DNA from: JBDSTW01 sp039914705 | GTDB taxonomy: Bacteria; Pseudomonadota; Gammaproteobacteria; SURF-13 | Length of the DNA stretch: 17,969 bases | Assembly: GCA_039914705.1 (NCBI GenBank) | Contig: JBDSOT010000025.1 | Span: 1 to 17,969, forward strand | Direction: 5' to 3' | Part shown: piece after piece, positions 14,747-17,969 of the stretch | Layout of the letters: each line of letters starts with the position of its first letter | How positions within the stretch are numbered: position 1 is the first letter of the stretch | The notes under the pieces: generated by a model | Told to the model about the DNA's origin: nothing | Seen by the model: only the letters and a program-made list of their open reading frames with translations | Databases searched by the model: none | Translations under genes and position numbers: made by a program

Positions 14747-16258
14747 ATGTTCGCTAATCTCCCACTGCTAAGTTTGCTTATCTGGATTCCGATTATCGGC
14801 GGCCTGCTGGTGCTTGCCGCGGGCAGTAATCCTGAGCGCGCGCGCATGCTGGCCCTGCTGGTCGCGATTATTACCTTTCTGCTAAGTATTCCGCTTTATG
14901 CCGGTTTCGACAACAGCACCTATCTGATGCAGTTTGTCGAAAAGGCGGCGTGGATACCGACGTTCAATATTAACTATCACCTGGGCGTCGACGGCATCTC
15001 CATGCCGCTGATCCTGCTAACCACGTTTACCAATGTGCTTGTGGTACTGGCCGGCTGGCAGGTTATTCAATACAAACCAGCGCAATATATGGCCGCCTTC
15101 CTGCTCATGGAAGGACTCATGATCGGCGTGTTCGCCGCCTTGGACGCGATACTTTTTTACGTATTCTGGGAAGGCATGCTGATCCCGATGTTCGTCATTA
15201 TCGGCGTCTGGGGCGGCCCGAAACGCGTATACGCCACCATCAAATTCTTTTTATACACATTTCTCGGCTCGGTGTTGATGCTGGTCGCACTGCTGTATTT
15301 ATTTTTGCAGACCAACAGCTTCGCGATACTCGATTTCCATGATTTGAAAATCGGCATGCCCGCGCAAATATTAATCTTCATCGCCTTTCTGCTGGCCTTT
15401 GCGGTAAAGGTGCCGATGTGGCCGGTGCACACCTGGCTGCCGGATGCGCATGTCGAGGCGCCCACCGGCGGCTCGGTGATCCTGGCCGCGATCATGCTGA
15501 AACTCGGCGCTTACGGTTTTATCCGTTTCAGTCTGCCGATTGTCCCGGATGCCAGCCATGAACTGGATTGGCTGATGATTACACTGTCGCTCATTGCTAT
15601 TGTCTACATAGGCTTTGTTGCGCTGGCGCAAAGCGATCTGAAAAAACTTATTGCTTACTCGTCCATTTCCCATATGGGATTTGTCACGCTGGGCTTCTTT
15701 ATTCCCTTCACGATTCTGGAAAATACCGGCGGCATACAAGGTGCCTCGCTGGGCGTGGAGGGCGGCCTGGTGCAGATGATCTCGCACGGGTTTGTCTCCG
15801 GTGCGTTATTCCTGTGCGTAGGAGTGTTGTACGACCGGCTGCACAGCCGCGAGATAAACGCTTATGGCGGTGTTGCCAATACCATGCCGGTCTTTGCGGC
15901 CCTGATGACCTTGTTCGCGATGGCCAATGTCGGCCTGCCCGGCACCTCCGGATTCGTCGGTGAGTTCATGGTTATCCTCGCCGCTTATAAGGCCAATTTC
16001 TGGTTCGCCCTGCTGGCCGGGAGCACACTGATTATCGGCGCGGCCTACACCTTATGGATGATCAAGCGCGTGATCTTCGGAAAGATCGCCAACGACGGTG
16101 TCGCCGCGCTCAACGATATTAATACACGCGAATATATAGTCCTAGGCGCGCTGGCCGTCGCGGTGCTCGCAGTCGGTATTTATCCCGCGCCGTTGATTGA
16201 TGTGATGCACCCCACGGTTGAGCATTTGCTCGAACATATTATGCAATCGAAGTTATAG
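14747..16258 (+). CDS. nuoM: NADH-quinone oxidoreductase subunit M
   Basis: Central antiporter-like proton-pumping subunit (ND4 homologue). It has 503 residues and about 14 helices. The key channel residues are Glu142 in FYVFWEGMLIPMFVIIGVWGG and Lys221 in AFAVKVPMWPVHTWLPDAHVEAPTGGSVILA, together with SDLKKLIAYSSISHMGFV. The ATG at 14747 follows nuoL by 14 nt; the ribosome-binding site is weak. Length and motifs are normal for NuoM; the sequence shows no frame break. Confidence 0.98.
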   Translation: MFANLPLLSLLIWIPIIGGLLVLAAGSNPERARMLALLVAIITFLLSIPLYAGFDNSTYLMQFVEKAAWIPTFNINYHLGVDGISMPLILLTTFTNVLVVLAGWQVIQYKPAQYMAAFLLMEGLMIGVFAALDAILFYVFWEGMLIPMFVIIGVWGGPKRVYATIKFFLYTFLGSVLMLVALLYLFLQTNSFAILDFHDLKIGMPAQILIFIAFLLAFAVKVPMWPVHTWLPDAHVEAPTGGSVILAAIMLKLGAYGFIRFSLPIVPDASHELDWLMITLSLIAIVYIGFVALAQSDLKKLIAYSSISHMGFVTLGFFIPFTILENTGGIQGASLGVEGGLVQMISHGFVSGALFLCVGVLYDRLHSREINAYGGVANTMPVFAALMTLFAMANVGLPGTSGFVGEFMVILAAYKANFWFALLAGSTLIIGAAYTLWMIKRVIFGKIANDGVAALNDINTREYIVLGALAVAVLAVGIYPAPLIDVMHPTVEHLLEHIMQSKL

Positions 16259-16271
16259 CCGGCTAAATCCG

Positions 16272-17741
16272 ATGACCGAGACTAATGTAATTTTTGTCAT
16301 GCCCAATTTTCTCCTCGCCGCGCCGGAGATTTTCGTACTGAGTATGGCCTGCATCATTTTGATCGTTGACCTATTCCTCACCGAACACAGCCGCATCGTG
16401 ACTTATTTATTGTCGCAGGCAACACTGTTAATTGCCGCGATTCTTACAATTTATTTACATGCGGAGCAGCCGGTGCTCACCTTTAGTGGCACCTTCATCA
16501 ACGACACGATGGGTGATGTGCTTAAGGTATTTATTTACCTGACCACCGCCGTGGTGTTTTTATATTCGCGCATTTACCTGCGCTCGCGCGAACTCGACAA
16601 GGGCGAATACTATGTGCTCGGCCTGTTTGCGGTATTAGGCATGATGGTCATGGTGTCGGCGCACAGCCTGCTGACCATCTATTTGGGCCTGGAACTAATG
16701 TCCTTGTCGCTGTATACGATGGTTGCCCTGCAACGCGATTCCTCGATTGCCTCCGAGGCGGCCATGAAATATTTTGTACTCGGCGCACTCGCTTCGGGGT
16801 TGTTGTTATACGGTATGTCCATGCTCTACGGCGCAACCGGAACCTTGGATATCGCAGAGATCAGCCGCAGCATCGGCGAGAATGCCGGCACACAGGCAAC
16901 CAGCAGCAACATCGTGCTTATCTTCGGCCTGGTGTTCGTGCTCATCGGCATGATGTTCAAGCTGGGCGCGGTGCCGTTTCATATGTGGATACCGGATGTT
17001 TACCACGGCGCACCCACCTCGGTTACCTTGTTTATCGCCAGCGCCCCCAAGATCGCGGCCTTTGCGATATTGATGCGCCTGCTGGTCGATGGCCTGGGTG
17101 AGCTGCACGGACAATGGGAAAATATGCTGGTCATTCTATCCATACTGTCGATGGGTGTCGGCAACATCATCGCCATCGCACAGGCCAATTTGAAACGCAT
17201 GCTGGCCTATTCAACCATATCGCATGTGGGATTTTTACTGCTGGGCATTCTTAGCGGTACGCAGATCGGTTATTCCGCCGCGATGTTCTACGTCATCGTT
17301 TATGCATTAATGAGCATGGGCGGTTTCGGCATGATTATTCTACTCAGCCGCGCCGGGTTCGAGGCCGACAAGCTCGATGATTTCAAGGGCCTCAACAATC
17401 GCAGCCCGTGGTTCGCCTTTATGATGCTGATCTTCATGTTCTCCATGGCGGGCGTGCCGCCGACGGTAGGTTTTTACGCCAAGTTTTCCGTGCTACAAGC
17501 CGTGGTCGAGGCGGGTTGGGCTTGGCTCGCGGTTCTTGCCGTGCTGTTTTCCGTGATCGGCGCGTTTTATTACCTGCGCCTCATCAAGCTGATGTATTTC
17601 GATAAGGCCGAAGATAACGCGCCGCTCAGCGCGGGCTTTGATATGCGCGTGCTGATGAGCGCAAACGGTCTGGCCGTACTGGGTTTGGGAATCTTCCCGA
17701 GCGCCTTGCTGGCGCTGTGCGCCAAGGCGCTGAGCGCGTAA
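16272..17741 (+). CDS. nuoN: NADH-quinone oxidoreductase subunit N
   Basis: Antiporter-like proton-pumping subunit (ND2 homologue) nearest the quinone module among the three large pumps. It has 489 residues and about 14 helices. Channel residues are Glu141 in IYLGLELMSLSLYTMVA and Lys230 in MMFKLGAVPFHMWIPDVYHGAPTSVT, followed by ANLKRMLAYSTISHVGFLLLG. I chose ATG 16272, 13 nt after nuoM, because it gives the usual length; the frame is open further upstream into nuoM, and an internal ATG at 16299 (MPNFLLAAPEIF) is an alternative start. No clear ribosome-binding site is seen. The DUF2818 gene begins 11 nt after the stop. Confidence 0.97.
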   Translation: MTETNVIFVMPNFLLAAPEIFVLSMACIILIVDLFLTEHSRIVTYLLSQATLLIAAILTIYLHAEQPVLTFSGTFINDTMGDVLKVFIYLTTAVVFLYSRIYLRSRELDKGEYYVLGLFAVLGMMVMVSAHSLLTIYLGLELMSLSLYTMVALQRDSSIASEAAMKYFVLGALASGLLLYGMSMLYGATGTLDIAEISRSIGENAGTQATSSNIVLIFGLVFVLIGMMFKLGAVPFHMWIPDVYHGAPTSVTLFIASAPKIAAFAILMRLLVDGLGELHGQWENMLVILSILSMGVGNIIAIAQANLKRMLAYSTISHVGFLLLGILSGTQIGYSAAMFYVIVYALMSMGGFGMIILLSRAGFEADKLDDFKGLNNRSPWFAFMMLIFMFSMAGVPPTVGFYAKFSVLQAVVEAGWAWLAVLAVLFSVIGAFYYLRLIKLMYFDKAEDNAPLSAGFDMRVLMSANGLAVLGLGIFPSALLALCAKALSA

Positions 17742-17752
17742 GAGGTTAACGA

Positions 17753-17969
17753 ATGTCCGCAACCACCATCGCCATAGCGGGGCTGCTCGTCATCGCTGTC
17801 ATCGCCGCAAATCTTCCCTGGCTCAGCGAACGCATATTTTTTATAGCCGAGCCGAAGAGTGGCCACAAAAGTCCGTGGTTTCGGCTGCTCGAATGGCTGG
17901 CGCTGTATTTTATAGTAGGCCTCATCGCGCTGGGTCTGGAGCAAAAGATTAATGGCGCACACCACCCGC
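17753..17969 (+). CDS. DUF2818-type small membrane protein, 3' end outside the window
   Basis: The frame is open from ATG 17753 to the window edge (72 codons, no stop). GAGG (17742-17745) lies 7 nt upstream of the ATG. The product has a first membrane segment (about 5-24) ending ANLPWLSERIFF, a short polar basic stretch (EPKSGHKSPWFR) and a second segment starting LLEWLALYFIVGLIALGLEQK (45-65). This pattern, with NLP then ER near residues 20-27 and a small protein placed directly after nuoN, matches my recollection of the DUF2818 family of beta- and gammaproteobacteria. Its function is not known to me. Position in the operon suggests a link to complex I, for example assembly or stability, but that is inference from context alone. 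Confidence 0.75.
   Translation, partial: MSATTIAIAGLLVIAVIAANLPWLSERIFFIAEPKSGHKSPWFRLLEWLALYFIVGLIALGLEQKINGAHHP

Noticed and set aside
1..17969. CRISPR array, defence genes, prophage or intact insertion sequence
   Set aside because: Both strands were read; the window is almost filled by recognised housekeeping genes, and no spaced repeat array or transposase is present.

Overview
The window is a contiguous, same-strand block of core metabolism from a proteobacterium. The order is: the 3' part of glmM (phosphoglucosamine mutase), tpiA, secG, a tRNA-Leu gene, the complete 14-gene nuo operon (nuoA to nuoN, respiratory complex I), and the start of a small DUF2818-type membrane protein gene that runs off the right edge. 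The likely source is a gammaproteobacterium outside the enterics or a betaproteobacterium. Reasons are separate nuoC and nuoD genes, a NuoG lacking the N7 cluster cysteines, a DUF2818 gene directly after nuoN, and the glmM-tpiA-secG-tRNA-Leu junction. The exact order or genus cannot be fixed from the sequence alone.

Layout. Positions 2-1249 hold glmM, lacking roughly its first 33 codons. Positions 1249-1401 hold a compact run of inverted repeats with near-perfect terminal inverted repeats flanked by TA, which looks like a miniature transposable element abutting the glmM stop codon. tpiA (1540-2292) and secG (2297-2740) are coupled by a 4-nt gap. tRNA-Leu(GAG) (2751-2835) follows secG. A 226-nt AT-rich leader (2836-3061) carries a candidate promoter and a perfect 10-bp hairpin ahead of nuoA. 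nuoA to nuoI (3062-11643) are packed with short gaps or overlaps. A 133-nt AT-rich gap (11644-11776) holds a terminator-like hairpin, a promoter-like sequence and a 14-codon ORF whose stop overlaps the nuoJ start. nuoJ to nuoN (11777-17741) follow, then the DUF2818 gene (17753 onward).

How the genes work together. NuoE, F and G form the NADH-oxidising module (FMN and the first Fe-S clusters). NuoB, C, D and I form the connecting module, carrying electrons through N6a/N6b and N2 to quinone. NuoA, H, J, K, L, M and N form the membrane proton-pumping arm. Cluster ligands and the main proton-path residues are intact in every subunit checked, so a functional NADH:quinone oxidoreductase is expected. 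GlmM feeds UDP-GlcNAc synthesis, TpiA serves glycolysis and gluconeogenesis, and SecG is part of the Sec translocon. These are neighbours by conserved synteny, not by pathway.

No defence system, CRISPR array, prophage or intact insertion sequence is visible. The parts least explained by standard annotation are the MITE-like element, the nuoI-nuoJ gap, and the uncharacterised DUF2818 protein attached to the complex I operon.
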